From contig JARKQP010000521.1 in the NCBI GenBank assembly GCA_029974875.1, forward strand, positions 1-13,572: a stretch of 13,572 nt of DNA. Reading direction: 5' to 3'. Positions 12,607-13,572 of this stretch are shown here, one piece after another (positions within the stretch are counted from its first letter, which is position 1; the number at the start of each line of letters is the position of its first letter). Position numbers and translations under genes: made by a program. Below the pieces are notes generated by a model. It was given only the letters and a program-made list of their open reading frames with translations. It had not been told where the DNA came from and ran no database searches. This DNA is from Mobilitalea sp. (GTDB lineage: Bacteria; Bacillota_A; Clostridia; Lachnospirales; Lachnospiraceae).

Positions 12607-12680
12607 GCTTCAATATCCAGAATTTAATATAAAATACTACGAAAAGCGAAGCATTTTACCACTCCGCTTCTTTGCGCATC
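12607..12680. other. Remainder of the pta-ackA gap
   Basis: On the minus strand, just after the pta stop, GAAGC (near 12668) and GCTTC can form a short hairpin followed by TTTTC. The stem is only about 5 bp and the T-tract poor, so this is at most a weak attenuator; read-through from pta into ackA is likely. Confidence 0.3.

Positions 12681-13572
<892 letters not shown>

Overview
The window looks like a chromosomal housekeeping region from an anaerobic spore-forming member of the Clostridia, most probably a Lachnospiraceae-type organism. The grounds are the gene content and order (ruvA-ruvB-zapA-U32 peptidase; pta-ackA-DUF177-rpmF), strong Shine-Dalgarno sequences, sigma-A promoters, moderate GC, and a LysM/GH18 protein of the spore-cortex-hydrolase type. 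The taxonomic call is an inference from family knowledge; no database search was possible.

Layout. From right to left on the minus strand: the 3' part of pta (12681-13572, start outside the window), ackA (11284-12480), then a DUF177/YceD gene and rpmF (11144-10434) behind their own consensus promoter and ended by a terminator at about 10384-10427. Convergent to these on the plus strand are a LysM/GH18-like gene (9058-10374) and, before it, a YprB-type RNase H-fold exonuclease gene (7718-8848). Divergent from that, on the minus strand: a fused CmpB-like membrane/cardiolipin synthase gene (7468-4994), a small zinc-ribbon/HTH protein (4897-4646), ruvA (4612-4007), ruvB (3925-2939), zapA (2601-2194, own promoter), and a U32 peptidase (1652 to beyond position 1).

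How the genes work together. Pta and AckA make the acetyl-CoA to acetate ATP-yielding route. RuvA and RuvB are the Holliday-junction branch-migration motor. ZapA stabilises the FtsZ ring. DUF177/YceD and L32 serve large-subunit ribosome assembly. The Cls fusion belongs to membrane phospholipid synthesis. U32 proteins of this class are linked to RNA hydroxylation.

The genes are mostly ordinary; the unusual material is between and inside them. There are four independent short tandem-repeat arrays of unrelated sequence: an in-frame 21-bp array adding heptads to the U32 protein, a roughly 20-bp array upstream of the same gene, a roughly 40-bp array grown from the 3' end of ruvB, and an exact 16-bp-period array between pta and ackA. 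A 194-bp element with about 40-bp terminal inverted repeats and nested hairpins abuts the zapA stop codon and is flanked by TTA. Most suggestive, zapA and the zinc-ribbon gene share a near-identical leader in which one anti-Shine-Dalgarno strand can pair either with an upstream decoy or with the true ribosome binding site. This has the architecture of a translational switch and is the best candidate here for an undescribed regulatory element.
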